A stretch of 64,000 nucleotides of DNA, taken from contig NZ_JOGR01000016.1 in the NCBI RefSeq assembly GCF_000719515.1, positions 25,330 to 89,329 on the forward strand. The letters run 5' to 3'. Origin of the DNA: Glycomyces sp. NRRL B-16210. Lineage in GTDB: Bacteria; Actinomycetota; Actinomycetes; Mycobacteriales; Micromonosporaceae. Within the stretch, counting starts at the first letter, position 1. Every line of letters begins with the position of its first letter. The notes beneath the pieces are model-generated. The model was given only the letters and a program-made list of their open reading frames with translations, searched no databases and was not told where the DNA came from. Of this stretch, positions 27,453 to 35,712 are shown one piece after another. Made by a program: the position numbers and the translations under genes.

Positions 27453-27489
27453 GGCCACGGGGGTCCGAAGATGTCGGACCCCCGTGGCC
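27453..27489 (-). terminator. Hairpin terminator of thpR
   Basis: A 16-bp perfect stem (27453-27468 with 27474-27489) with a 5-nt loop lies 25 nt beyond the thpR stop codon. One arm contains TGTCGGACCCC, the opening of the dispersed repeat family, perhaps by chance. Confidence 0.88.
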
Positions 27490-27513
27490 GGGTCAGCCGA
27501 TTGGGTTCTTCGC

Positions 27514-28179
27514 TCAGATCTCGCCGAGGGGGGCGCTGGCGATCGGGGTGTAGTGCGGCTGCACGCCGACCGGGCCCTTGCCGAAGTCGGACTTGTAGAG
27601 CACGACCTCGTTCGCGGTCCAGCTCGGCCCGTAGTAGCGGCGCAGCGTCAGCAGGTCCTGCGCGGCCTGCTGGTTGGTGACGCGGTCGCCGGGGCGCGCG
27701 AGGGTCACATGGGGGCGGTACTGCTTCTGGTCCACCGGCAGCCCGCCCGCGATGAGCCCGGCGCGGAGGCGGTGCACGAGGTCGACCAGGGCCGCCACAT
27801 CGCCGTCGAGACCCGCGTAGACCACCGAATAGCGCCCGCGGCCGAACCTGCCGCCGCCCGAGACGCACAGCCGCATCGGCTCGCTCTCGCTCGCCGCCGC
27901 GGCGACGACCTCGGCGGTCTCGGTGCAGCGCTCGACGGGCACCTCACCGAGGAAGGCCACGGTCAGGTGCCAGTTCGCGGCGCGCACGAGCCGCCCGGAG
28001 GCGGGTCGGCGGCCGACGGCACCGGGTCTGCTGGGTGCACCGCGTCGCGCGATGTTGAGGTCGGAGACGACCTCGGCCAGATCGGCGACGGCGTTGTCGG
28101 GAAGCGGGAGCGCCGCGAAAAGGCGCTCGGTCCGCACCTGGGGTGCGGCCTGTGGAACCGCGGTGGCGGAAGCACTCAC
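27514..28179 (-). CDS. thpR: 2'-5' RNA ligase family protein (RNA 2',3'-cyclic phosphodiesterase)
   Basis: A 221-residue member of the 2H phosphoesterase superfamily. Two HxTx motifs are visible, HLTVAFLGE (residue about 70) and HVTLARPGD (about 157), which form the active site that opens 2',3'-cyclic phosphates or joins 2'-5' ends. The N-terminal RTERLFAALPLP is typical. The GTG start has GGAGG at 7-nt spacing. Single gene, closed by a strong hairpin. Confidence 0.93.
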   Translation of the reverse strand: MSASATAVPQAAPQVRTERLFAALPLPDNAVADLAEVVSDLNIARRGAPSRPGAVGRRPASGRLVRAANWHLTVAFLGEVPVERCTETAEVVAAAASESEPMRLCVSGGGRFGRGRYSVVYAGLDGDVAALVDLVHRLRAGLIAGGLPVDQKQYRPHVTLARPGDRVTNQQAAQDLLTLRRYYGPSWTANEVVLYKSDFGKGPVGVQPHYTPIASAPLGEI

Positions 28180-28620
28180 TGGATTCCCTCCAGGGGCTCA
28201 ACTCGGGGTCTGTGACACGCGTCCGCGCTGATTTGTGTGTCCTCGCGGCGTGGTCGGGGCTGTCACGATGTGACCTATCCTCGCAGCAACAAGTCCTGTT
28301 AATTCAGTGAAATCCCACAGAACGGGACAGTAATTTCGTAGAAGTAACGCTCAAGTCAGCCCTTGCGGTGGTCGGGACGCAGGAGGTTCACGGCAATTCT
28401 GGAGCTTTCGGTCAACTCGTGTGAGTGTCGCGATTGGCGTAGTTCAACCAGTGGGATTCAACGGATAACAACTCGACCGCTCGAGAAGCACCATTCCAGG
28501 CCTTCCCACCGTGCCGTCCGGTCCGGTCGACGGCCCGGAGGCCGACTCGACGCGAGGCCGAAAGCGAGCGCCTGGAGCGAGCCCTTCCGGTCCGCGAGCC
28601 GCCTTGCCGACCTGCGTCGG
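28180..28620. other. Intergenic region upstream of thpR
   Basis: A relatively AT-rich spacer between two minus-strand genes. I see no gene of normal size. It should hold the thpR promoter and the end of the MFS transcript. A 22-codon GTG-started frame (28266 to 28198, minus) with a TAGG-type box before it could be a leader peptide but is unsupported. Confidence 0.4.
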
Positions 28621-29883
28621 CTACGGCATCGCCTTGCCCGGCAGGGCCAGCGCCCGGCGCCGGATCTGCGCGCGCTTGGCGAGCACGACCACCCCAGGGG
28701 TGATGATCGCGACCACGCCGCCGAGCCACAGGCCGGCCCTGGCCCCGAACTGCTCCATGAACCAGCCGATCATCGGCGCGAACACGGCGGTCGAGCCGAG
28801 GAACACCAGCATATAAAGGCTCAGCACGCGCCCGCGGAAGTCGGCGCGCACGCCGAGCTGGATCCGCTGGTTGGCGGCCTGGGCGTAGTAGATCATCGCG
28901 AAGCCGGTCGGCGCGAGCAGCGCCATGGCCCACCACAGGTCCGGGGCGAAACCGACCACGAGCGTGCCGATGCCGAGCAGCGTCGAGGCGGTGAGCATCG
29001 TGTTGAGCGTCGGGCGCGCGGACCGGCGCCCGGAGACGAGCGACCCGGCCAGGGCGCCGACCGAGAGCGCGGTCAGCAGCAGGCCGAAGCTGTCGGCGCC
29101 GGTGGCGAACTCGGTGCGGGCGAGCATCGAGAGCGTCAGCGGGAAGTTGAAGGTGAAGCCCGAGACCAGGAGCGAGACGAACAGGACGGCGATGAGGTCG
29201 GGCCGCTGGGCGGTGTACCGCAGTGCTTCGCGGATGCCGCCGCTGCCGGAGCGGCGGCGCACCGGGTTCGCCAGGGTGCGGCGCAGCAGCACAGTGCAGG
29301 CCAGCGCGGGGCCGAGGAAGACCACGCTGCACACGGCGATGACCAGGCCCGTGGAGGTGAGGGCGATGAGCATCCCGGCGAGGGCGGGGCCGACGATGCG
29401 GCTGGAGTTGAAGATGGCGCTGCCCAGGCTGACGGCGTTCGGCAGGTCCTCGGTGTCGACCAGTTCGGAGTAGAAGGCCTGGCGGGTCGGGCCCTCGATG
29501 ACGGCGACCGAGCCGAAGGCGAACATGCCGAGGTAGATCATCCAGATCTGGATGTGCCCGGAGAGGACGACCGCTCCGAGGGTGGCGGTCACGGTGGCCG
29601 AGCTGAGGGAGCACAGCAGGAGGATGCGCCGCTTGTCGAAGCGGTCGGCGAGCTTGCCGCCTTGGAGGGCGAACAGGAGATAGGGGCCGAACTGGAGGGC
29701 GAGGGACCAGCCGAGGGCGGTGCCGGAGTTCCCCGAGAGTTCGAGCACGAGCCAGCTGACGGCCGTGGTCTGGAGCCAGAACGCGAGGGTCCCCACAAGC
29801 TGACCGGAGGCGTAGATACGGAATCCGGGGTAGGCGAGGGCACGGAACGTGCGGCGCAGCTGGCGCAGAATAACCGGGGACAT
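28621..29883 (-). CDS. MFS exporter, enterobactin-exporter-like
   Basis: A 420-residue major facilitator with 12 helices. The family marks are FRIYASGQLVGTLAFWLQTTAVSWLVLELSG style first helices (read in parts), LADRFDKRRILLL as the loop 2-3 motif, and EGPTRQAFYSELV, which places it in the MFS_3 group with EntS and similar efflux proteins. Substrate unknown. The ATG at 29883 was chosen; a TTG 9 nt upstream is possible. No Shine-Dalgarno is seen; TATCAT lies 8 nt before the ATG, suggesting a leaderless or near-leaderless mRNA. Confidence 0.92.
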   Translation of the reverse strand: MSPVILRQLRRTFRALAYPGFRIYASGQLVGTLAFWLQTTAVSWLVLELSGNSGTALGWSLALQFGPYLLFALQGGKLADRFDKRRILLLCSLSSATVTATLGAVVLSGHIQIWMIYLGMFAFGSVAVIEGPTRQAFYSELVDTEDLPNAVSLGSAIFNSSRIVGPALAGMLIALTSTGLVIAVCSVVFLGPALACTVLLRRTLANPVRRRSGSGGIREALRYTAQRPDLIAVLFVSLLVSGFTFNFPLTLSMLARTEFATGADSFGLLLTALSVGALAGSLVSGRRSARPTLNTMLTASTLLGIGTLVVGFAPDLWWAMALLAPTGFAMIYYAQAANQRIQLGVRADFRGRVLSLYMLVFLGSTAVFAPMIGWFMEQFGARAGLWLGGVVAIITPGVVVLAKRAQIRRRALALPGKAMP

Positions 29884-30000
29884 CGCATTCAATGATATTT
29901 ACTTACCGGTCGGCTAGCTAGTGACTATGACCGACTTCTCTCCCGGCTTCCCAATAGCTGGAATGCGCGCTTTGCGAATTCTCCAGATTCGTTGTGCTGC

Positions 30001-30047
30001 AAAGAAAGACAAAAAATAAGCGGAACGGGCTGGAAAGCCCGTCCCGC
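30001..30047 (-). terminator. Classical intrinsic terminator of the sepH transcript
   Basis: On the minus strand a 12-bp hairpin (30047-30036 with 30031-30020, one mismatch, TTCC loop) is followed by TTATTTTTTGTC. It is the only terminator in the window with a clear U-tract and ends transcription coming from sepH, about 270 nt beyond that gene's stop codon. Confidence 0.88.
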
Positions 30048-30108
30048 AACGAAACGGAAACCGAACCGCCGCTGTGTTACAGCATTTCGGCCCCGGCACT
30101 CGCGTATT

Positions 30109-30318
30109 TCACTCCGGCCCGGCCCCGGAAAGCGTCTTTTCGGATCGGGCCGCGACGCCCTTTTTCGCGCCTTTCGCCGCCGGACGACTCGCAGTGGCTC
30201 CGCCTATGCGTCGCTTCTGCTCGGCACGGCCGCTGGACGACTGCTCCATGGCACGGTCGCCGGGCAATTTCTTCTCGGCTCGGCCGCCGCACTACTGCTT
30301 CTCGGGTCCGCAGCTGGA
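30109..30318 (-). pseudogene. Open extension of the sepH frame beyond two TAG codons
   Basis: After the sepH TAG (30319-30321) the same frame runs on to a TGA at 30109-30111 with only one other stop, TAG at 30292-30294. The translated tail is Lys/Ala/Arg-rich, ending in AAKGAKKGVAARSEKTLSG, like the basic tails of actinobacterial nucleoid or division proteins. It may be a lost C-terminal extension, or sequence created by the repeat described at 30220. It lies before the terminator, so it is transcribed. Confidence 0.45.
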
Positions 30319-30345
30319 CTACTTCTTCTCGGCTCCGCCGAACAA
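30220..30345 (-). repeat. Degenerate 27-bp tandem repeat across the sepH stop codon
   Basis: About four and a half units of 27 bp, each opening GAGAAGAAG or a variant and ending GGCCGTGCC or a variant on the minus strand. In the sepH frame the unit encodes an AEKK-type nonapeptide; two units carry a TAG. The first unit gives the annotated sepH end (GGAEKK). Confidence 0.7.
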
Positions 30346-31338
30346 GACATCGTCCCAACCGGGGAGCTGGTTGCGCGGCTTCGATCCCGCGGCGGCCAGC
30401 GGCGGGTTGTTCATGTCGTCGTCGGCGACCGAGCGCTTGCCCGGGCGCAGCACCGCGAGCGAGGGCACCTCGGGCGTCTCGCGCTGCTCCTGCGATGTGG
30501 TCCCGGGCAGGCCGAGCTGCGAGGTCCGCTTGCCGCGGCCGTGCATGTCGTCGAGCGGGCGCTCCAGGACCTCCCGGAGGCGGTCGCGGCGCAGCGGATC
30601 GGAACGCGAGCCGTCGTCGTCCTCGCGCAGTCCGTGCATCGGGTCGCGCGAGGGCCGCACCGGGTCACCGGGGCGCACTCCCAGTTCGGAGGGCGCCTCC
30701 TTGGTCCCGGGCACCTGCTGCGGCAGCGGCGTCGAGAGGAACTGCGCCATCTCGTCGTCCGGCGTCACCGTCTGGCGGGCGCGGTCGAGCTTCCAGCGGG
30801 CGCGGGCGGTCGTCTTGCCCGAGGACCATGAGGCCTGCACGAGCCACGAGCCGTCCTCGGTGCGCCAGGCGTCCCACGAGACCGCCTCGGGGTCGACCCC
30901 GTGCGTGCCGAGCTTCACGTCCACCACATTGGACATGCGCTCGCCTCGCTCGGAGGTCGCCAGCCGCGAGCGGCGGGCCGCCTGGGCGAGCATCGCCCGC
31001 TCCTGGAGCACCGGTCCCGCGTAGCGCAGGACCCGGTCGACCGCGACCTGCGCGGACGCGGCGATGTCCTCGGCGCTCTCGCCGGAGCGGATGCGGGTCT
31101 GGATGTCGCGGGGGGAGAGGCTGACGGCGGCGGGGCGCTGCTGGGCGGGGCGGTTCGGGCGCTCCGGCTTCGCCGGAGGCGTGTCCACTTTGGCCCGGAT
31201 CGCGTTGCCGGCCTCGGGCACGTCGACGACGGCCGCGACGCGTTCGTCGAGCGGCAGTGCCAGCAGCCTTCCGAGTTCGTCGGCGAGCACCAGCGCATGA
31301 CCGTCCTCTGAGAGGGCTACGAACCGAACCGGCCTCAT
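30319..31338 (-). CDS. sepH: Septation protein SepH
   Basis: A 339-residue homologue of actinobacterial SepH (formerly DUF3071), which binds FtsZ and promotes Z-ring assembly. The conserved N-terminal domain covers residues 1-190: VRFVALSEDGHALVLADE, the helix-turn-helix-like SPRDIQTRIRSGESAEDIA, and the SWDAWRTEDGSWLVQ with RWKLDRARQTVTPDD end. The rest is charged and disordered. The ATG has GGAAGGC upstream. It is divergent from the DUF2530 gene, as is usual for sepH. The C-terminal end is unusual (see the repeat over its stop codon). Confidence 0.93.
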   Translation of the reverse strand: MRPVRFVALSEDGHALVLADELGRLLALPLDERVAAVVDVPEAGNAIRAKVDTPPAKPERPNRPAQQRPAAVSLSPRDIQTRIRSGESAEDIAASAQVAVDRVLRYAGPVLQERAMLAQAARRSRLATSERGERMSNVVDVKLGTHGVDPEAVSWDAWRTEDGSWLVQASWSSGKTTARARWKLDRARQTVTPDDEMAQFLSTPLPQQVPGTKEAPSELGVRPGDPVRPSRDPMHGLREDDDGSRSDPLRRDRLREVLERPLDDMHGRGKRTSQLGLPGTTSQEQRETPEVPSLAVLRPGKRSVADDDMNNPPLAAAGSKPRNQLPGWDDVLFGGAEKK

Positions 31339-31565
31339 GCCTTCCACCCCTCGCGTGTCTCCGTCAGCGCCGCTTTGCCAGCTTGCCAGCTCATCCGAGC
31401 GTACGCCCAACCCTACCGGCGGACCACAACCGGCGGGGTGCCGATAAGGGAACGCCTTCCACGAACTGGCGAGCGGCGCTCCGCACGGCCGTCCCCGCGG
31501 TGAGACGACGCCTCATGTGCACGTGACCGATTGTCGCAGGGACTGACGCAGCGTACATTGGCTGC

Positions 31566-31895
31566 GTGTCCACGGAAGGAAATTCCCAGCCCCCGGCCGC
31601 GCCCGGATCCTCGGCGAAGTCGCGCGAGGCCTATCAGCGCGTCAAGCGCTCCCCCGAGCTGCCCGCCCCCAAAGCGGTGCAGATGCGCATGACCCCGATC
31701 GCCGCCGCCGGGACCCTATTGTGGATGGTCGCGCTGATCCTCACCTGGATCTTCCGCGACGAGCTGGCCGAATCGGGCCGCGAGTGGTGGGGCGCGTGCG
31801 CGCTCACCGGCGTGATCATCGGCCTCCTCGGCACCACCATGATGATCGTGGCCGACCGGCGCCACTTCGGCAAGTCGGACCAGGACCGCACCTGA
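31566..31895 (+). CDS. DUF2530 membrane protein
   Basis: A 109-residue protein with a basic N-terminus, two membrane helices (about residues 42-65 and 78-98) and the end ADRRHFGKSDQDRT; the pattern matches DUF2530, a small actinobacterial family of unknown role found next to sepH. TACATT ends 6 nt before the GTG start, so it is probably leaderless. Confidence 0.88.
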   Translation: MSTEGNSQPPAAPGSSAKSREAYQRVKRSPELPAPKAVQMRMTPIAAAGTLLWMVALILTWIFRDELAESGREWWGACALTGVIIGLLGTTMMIVADRRHFGKSDQDRT

Positions 31896-31917
31896 CGGCC
31901 GCAGAGGCCGGGTCAGA

Positions 31918-31943
31918 GCGACCGGTTCTGGAAGTCCGGTCGC
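31918..31943. terminator. Bidirectional hairpin between DUF2530 and DUF3027
   Basis: An 8-bp stem (31918-31925 with 31936-31943) with a 10-nt loop lies between two convergent genes. Confidence 0.6.
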
Positions 31944-31952
31944 CGAGATGCC

Positions 31953-32732
31953 TTACAGCAGCTCGGAGCCCTCGTCGTCGTAGATGATCTCGGACTTGTC
32001 CACGCCCTGCGGGGTGGTGTCCACGAACTCGCTGATCTGGGAGTGCGCGCCGCAGCCGTGGTCGGCGGAGACGACGCGGGCGTCCTCTGAGGAGTACAGG
32101 TTCGCGCAGGCCCCGAAGGCCAGGCGCATCGACCCGGCGAGCGGCAGGAAGAATCCGCAGGTGCCGCAGCGCGCGGGCGCCGGAGCGGCCTCGGCGATCG
32201 GCGCGGTGGGTCCGCGGTCGCCGTCGTACCAGCGCTGCGCGACCTCGGCGCGGCCCTCGCGGTTCATCACGCGCTCGCGCCCGAGCCCCAGCTCGCCGGC
32301 GATGTCCTCGACGGCGTCGTCGTCGGAGTACTGGTAGGCGGGCATGAGCCGGTCGTCGTCCTCCTCGGTGGGGAGGACTTCGCCGGTGCCGACCTCGCCG
32401 CCCTGGAGGCGCTCGGACCACGGCACCCAGGCGGGGGCGCGGAGTGCGTCCTTGCCGGGCAGCAGCGCGGTCTCGGAGACGGTGGCGGCGCGAGCGCGCG
32501 GGGCGCGGGTGAGCACGACGGCCCAGCGCCAACCGCGGTAGCCCGCCAGCGTGCATTCGAAGTAGTGGGTGACGACGCGGTCGGTCTCGGCCTCGACGCT
32601 CAGGTGTTCGCCGATCCCGTCGCCCGCCTCTTCGGCGGCTTCTCGGGCTTGGTCGACGGCGTCGGCCAAGACCTTGTCCAGGCGCGGCTTGCGGGTCCGG
32701 GACTTCGCGGTGGCGGTAGAGCTCTCAGGCAC
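31953..32732 (-). CDS. DUF3027 protein with Cys-rich centre
   Basis: A 259-residue actinobacterial protein of unknown function, matching DUF3027: the N-terminal THYFECTLAGYRGWRWAVVL, the LPTEEDDDRLMPAY segment, and the zinc-binding-like CGTCGFFLPLAGSMRLAFGACANLYSSEDARVV region, with a further Cys-His in DHGCGAHS. Four cysteines suggest a metal site. TATGCT ends 7 nt before the GTG start, so this start was preferred to an ATG 12 nt upstream that would overlap the minus-10 box. Confidence 0.9.
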   Translation of the reverse strand: MPESSTATAKSRTRKPRLDKVLADAVDQAREAAEEAGDGIGEHLSVEAETDRVVTHYFECTLAGYRGWRWAVVLTRAPRARAATVSETALLPGKDALRAPAWVPWSERLQGGEVGTGEVLPTEEDDDRLMPAYQYSDDDAVEDIAGELGLGRERVMNREGRAEVAQRWYDGDRGPTAPIAEAAPAPARCGTCGFFLPLAGSMRLAFGACANLYSSEDARVVSADHGCGAHSQISEFVDTTPQGVDKSEIIYDDEGSELL

Positions 32733-32836
32733 GTTCCCAAGCATAGGTCAGCTCGCCGCCGCACCAGGCGGACGGTGCGCCGACCGGGACGCGGGATACG
32801 ACACATTCACCCGTTCGAGTCCGCAGGCCCCCGAAT

Positions 32837-33276
32837 TGTCAGACCCCTGTGGCACGGTTTTGAACCGGGGGCCCAGCGAATTCGGGTGTCAAACCTTCGT
32901 GTCATGCCCTCCGGGCGGTAGCCCGGCGATCCGGTAGTCGGGTTCGGCAGAGCCAGAATGTCGGACCCCTGTGTCATGGTGTTGAACCGGGGGCCCAGCG
33001 ATTCCGGGTGTCAAACCTTCGCGTCATGCCCTCCGGGCGGTAGCCCGGCGATCCGGTAGCCGAGTCCGGCCTAGCCAGAATGTCGGACCCCTGTGTCACG
33101 GTATTGAACCGGGGGCCCAGCGAATCGGGGCGTCAAACCTTCGCGTCATGCCCTCCGGGCGGTAGCCCGGCGATCCGGTAGTCGAGTCCGGCCTAGCCAG
33201 AATGTCGGACCCCTGTGTCATGGTGTTGAACCGGGGGCCCAGCGAATCGGGGCGTCAAACCTTCGCGTCATGCCCT
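32837..33276 (+). repeat. Tandem array of 122-bp units, 3.6 copies
   Basis: Units start at 32837, 32959, 33081 and 33203, an exact 122-bp period; the last stops after 74 bp. Each opens TGTCGGACCCCTGTGTCA, continues TTGAACCGGGGGCCCAGCG, and has a small perfect hairpin CCGGGC-GGTA-GCCCGG (first at 32911-32926). Units differ at only a few positions. The period is not a multiple of three, so it is not coding. It fills the gap between the DUF3027 and mqnB promoters. Confidence 0.95.
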
Positions 33277-33403
33277 TTGCACGGCTGCCGGCGGCCCGGC
33301 GGCCGGTCACCGGCGGCAGCCCCGTCTCACCGAGCCGTTGCGAGGCGGGCGCCACGTTCGCTGCGGGCGTTCACCGCTCCTCCCACCCGGTAGGTTTGGA
33401 CCC

Positions 33404-34018
33404 ATGCGAATACTCGTCGTGTGCGCGGTCGCCGAAGAGGCCCAGGCCGTCGAGGCCGGGCGCTCCCTCCGCCACGAACTGGACATCCTCGTCTGCGGCG
33501 TCGGACCCGCCGCCGCCGCGGCCGCCACCGCCCGGGCCATCGCCGACAACAGCCACATGGGCCGCGCCTACGACGTGGTCGTCAACGCCGGCATCTGCGG
33601 GGCCTTCCGCGGCAAGGCCGACATCGGCGACGTGCTCATCGCCACCGACTCCGTCGCCGCCGAACTCGGCGTCGCCCTCCCCTGGCGGTTCCAGCCGATC
33701 GACGAGATCGGCTTCGGCACCAACCGGATCGGCTGCAACACCGTCCTCACCGTCGCCGTCGAAGGCGTGCGTGGCGAGATCCTCACCCTCGCCTCCATCA
33801 CCGGCTCCGACGGCCTCGCCGCCAACCTCGCCCACCGCTACCCCGACGCGGTCGGCGAGGCCATGGAGGGCTTCGGCGTCGCCACGGCCGCGCAGCAGGC
33901 CGGCCTGCCGTTCGCCGAGATCCGCACCGTCTCCAACTTCATCGGCGACCGCGACGTCGAGCACTGGGACTGGGGCTCGGCCCTGAAATCGCTCACCGCC
34001 GCGATCAGGGAGCTGTAA
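33404..34018 (+). CDS. mqnB: Futalosine hydrolase
   Basis: Cleaves hypoxanthine from futalosine in the futalosine pathway of menaquinone synthesis. The 204-residue protein has the nucleoside phosphorylase fold: MRILVVCAVAEEAQAV, LVCGVGPAAAAAAT, VVNAGICGAFRGKADIGDVLIA and the C-terminal AMEGFGVATAA with NFIGDRD. Length is typical. TAGGTT ends 7 nt before the ATG, so it is leaderless. mqnD follows 2 nt downstream; the other mqn genes are not in the window. Confidence 0.95.
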   Translation: MRILVVCAVAEEAQAVEAGRSLRHELDILVCGVGPAAAAAATARAIADNSHMGRAYDVVVNAGICGAFRGKADIGDVLIATDSVAAELGVALPWRFQPIDEIGFGTNRIGCNTVLTVAVEGVRGEILTLASITGSDGLAANLAHRYPDAVGEAMEGFGVATAAQQAGLPFAEIRTVSNFIGDRDVEHWDWGSALKSLTAAIREL

Positions 34019-34020
34019 CC

Positions 34021-34926
34021 GTGGCCGCGCTCGGAATCCCCTTCGACGACGCCCCCTTCAATCAGGCCTCGTCCCGCAACGCCCCGCCGGTACTGCACCT
34101 GGCCCACTCGCCGTGCCCGAACGACACCTTCATCTACCACGCGTGGACCTCCGGCCTCATCGAAGGCGCCCCCGCCACCAAGCTCACCTTCGCCGACATC
34201 GACGTCACCAACACCGCCTGCGCGCGCGGCGAATTCGACGTCGCCAAGGTCTCCTACGCGGCCCTGCCGCACCTCGGCGACCAGTGGCGGCTCCTGCCCG
34301 CCGGCGGCGCGCTCGGTCGCGGCTGCGGCCCCCTCGTCCTCACCGCCGGACCGCTCGGACCCGGCGGCCTCGCCGGGAAGCGCGTGGCCGTGCCCTCCGA
34401 CCGCAGCACCGCCTTCCTCCTGTTCAACCTGTGGCTGCGGGACCTCGGCGGCGCCGACGGGCCGCTGCGGGACGTGGCCTGGGAGGTCGTGCCCTTCGAC
34501 CAGATCATGCCCGCCGTTCGCGCGGGCCGATACGACGCCGGGCTTGTGATCCACGAAGCCCGGTTCACCTACCGCGACCACGGCCTCGAATGCCTCGTCG
34601 ACCTCGGCGAATGGTGGGAGTCGAGCACCGGCGGCCCGATCCCGCTCGGCGCGATCGTCGCCAAGGCCCACCTCGACACCGAGGCGATCACCGCGGCCAT
34701 CCGCGCCTCCCTCGACCACGCCTGGGCGCACCCCGAGGACAGCCGCGCCTACATCGCCGAGCACGCCCAGGAGATGTCCGAGGACGTGTGCCGCCAGCAC
34801 ATCGAGCTGTACGTCAACGAGTTCTCCCGCGACCTCGGCGCCGAAGGCCGCCTCGCGGTCGAGCGGCTTCTGGGCGGCGCGGCCGAACTCGGGCTCGTTC
34901 CCGAACTCACCATCCCGATCCCCTGA
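34021..34926 (+). CDS. mqnD: 1,4-dihydroxy-6-naphthoate synthase
   Basis: Converts cyclic dehypoxanthinyl futalosine to 1,4-dihydroxy-6-naphthoate, the second half of the futalosine route. The 301-residue protein has the two-lobe periplasmic-binding-like fold, with the hallmark HSPCPNDTFIYHAW near the N-terminus, DVAKVSYAALP, and GLVIHEARFTY with the catalytic His. GTG start with a GGAG ahead of it, 2 nt after the mqnB stop, so the pair is an operon. Confidence 0.95.
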   Translation: MAALGIPFDDAPFNQASSRNAPPVLHLAHSPCPNDTFIYHAWTSGLIEGAPATKLTFADIDVTNTACARGEFDVAKVSYAALPHLGDQWRLLPAGGALGRGCGPLVLTAGPLGPGGLAGKRVAVPSDRSTAFLLFNLWLRDLGGADGPLRDVAWEVVPFDQIMPAVRAGRYDAGLVIHEARFTYRDHGLECLVDLGEWWESSTGGPIPLGAIVAKAHLDTEAITAAIRASLDHAWAHPEDSRAYIAEHAQEMSEDVCRQHIELYVNEFSRDLGAEGRLAVERLLGGAAELGLVPELTIPIP

Positions 34927-35103
34927 TCGGCACCGAGCGAGGCGGCAATATCCTTGGCCGACAAGCTTTTCGGTGACCGCGCGCGATCCGAGGCCCCGGC
35001 CCCGCCTCGCGTTCCCGGGTCGGACCTGCCGCGGTGACGCGCGGCGGGACCGTACGTGGCGGGACGGTCACCCGGCTGTTCCAGATCCCGGCCCGCGCCA
35101 CGC

Positions 35104-35109
35104 TAGGCT
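35104..35109 (+). promoter_or_regulatory. Minus-10 box of the cold-shock gene
   Basis: TAGGCT lies 48 nt before the GTG start, which leaves a leader of about 40 nt containing GAGG at 8-nt spacing. No clear minus-35 is visible. Confidence 0.45.
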
Positions 35110-35157
35110 TGACGGACCTGTCAGTTCCCCAGAAGAAGAGAAGTTCGAGGTACAGCG

Positions 35158-35556
35158 GTGCCCAGTGGTCGAGTGAAATGGTTCGACGCCGAGAAGGGAT
35201 TCGGATTCGTCTCCCGTGACGACGGCGGCAAGGACGTCTTCGTGCACCGCGACGCGCTGCCCGAAGGCGTCGAAGAACTCGCCAAGGGCACGAAGGTCGA
35301 GTACAGCATCATCGACACCCGCCGCGGGGTCCAGGCCATGGGCCTGCACGTCGTCGCCGCCCCGCCCGGGGCCGCCGCGGCCGCCGTCGAGACCTCCAAG
35401 CGCTCGCCCGAGGAGCTCAACAGCCTCTTGCAGGACCTCATCGGGGTCCTGGAGCAGCAGGTCATGCCGCCGCTCTCGCGCGGGCGCCACCCGGACCGCA
35501 AGACCGGCGCCAAGATCGCCGAACTGCTCCGCGCCGTCGCCAGCGACCTCGAATAG
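35158..35556 (+). CDS. Cold-shock domain protein with C-terminal extension
   Basis: A 132-residue RNA-binding protein. Residues 1-66 form the cold-shock domain with RNP1 KGFGFVS and RNP2 VFVHRDAL. The remaining 65 residues are not part of classic 67-residue CspA proteins; they include an acidic-helical stretch (SPEELNSLLQDLIGVLEQQV) and the motif GRHPDRKTGAKIAELLRAVA. This longer form is common in actinobacteria near the DUF3027 region. Start GTG after a GAGG. Confidence 0.95.
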   Translation: MPSGRVKWFDAEKGFGFVSRDDGGKDVFVHRDALPEGVEELAKGTKVEYSIIDTRRGVQAMGLHVVAAPPGAAAAAVETSKRSPEELNSLLQDLIGVLEQQVMPPLSRGRHPDRKTGAKIAELLRAVASDLE

Positions 35557-35604
35557 TCCCGCCCGGCCCCGCCGAACACCGAGCTTTTCTCACGAGAGGC
35601 CCGA

Positions 35605-35640
35605 TGTCACACCCGTGCGTCAGGGTTGTCGACCGGGGGG
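35605..35640 (+). repeat. Dispersed intergenic repeat, single copy
   Basis: TGTCACACCCGTGCGTCAGG, then a TTGTCGACCGGGGGG block, repeats the opening of the 122-bp unit found 2.3 kb away, between the cold-shock gene and larE. Confidence 0.65.
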
Positions 35641-35712
35641 CCTTCGGTTGGAACATATCCGTAATGTCCCTGGAAAACGGTCAGTCGCGTTCGGCGGGAT
35701 AGGCTCTGTCCC

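Noticed and set aside
28198..28266. 22-codon possible leader peptide ahead of thpR
   Set aside because: The minus-10-like box is imperfect and nothing in the peptide (no runs of one amino acid) suggests attenuation.
29927..30019. A 30-codon plus-strand frame (MTDFSPGFPIAG start) upstream of the MFS gene
   Set aside because: Its Lys-rich end is the complement of the U-tract of the minus-strand sepH terminator, and it lacks a ribosome binding site.
32837..33276. CRISPR array
   Set aside because: The repeats are directly adjacent 122-bp units with no unique spacers and no cas genes nearby.
34973..35176. 67-codon frame between mqnD and the cold-shock gene
   Set aside because: Arg/Pro-rich, overlaps the cold-shock leader and start, and has no ribosome binding site.
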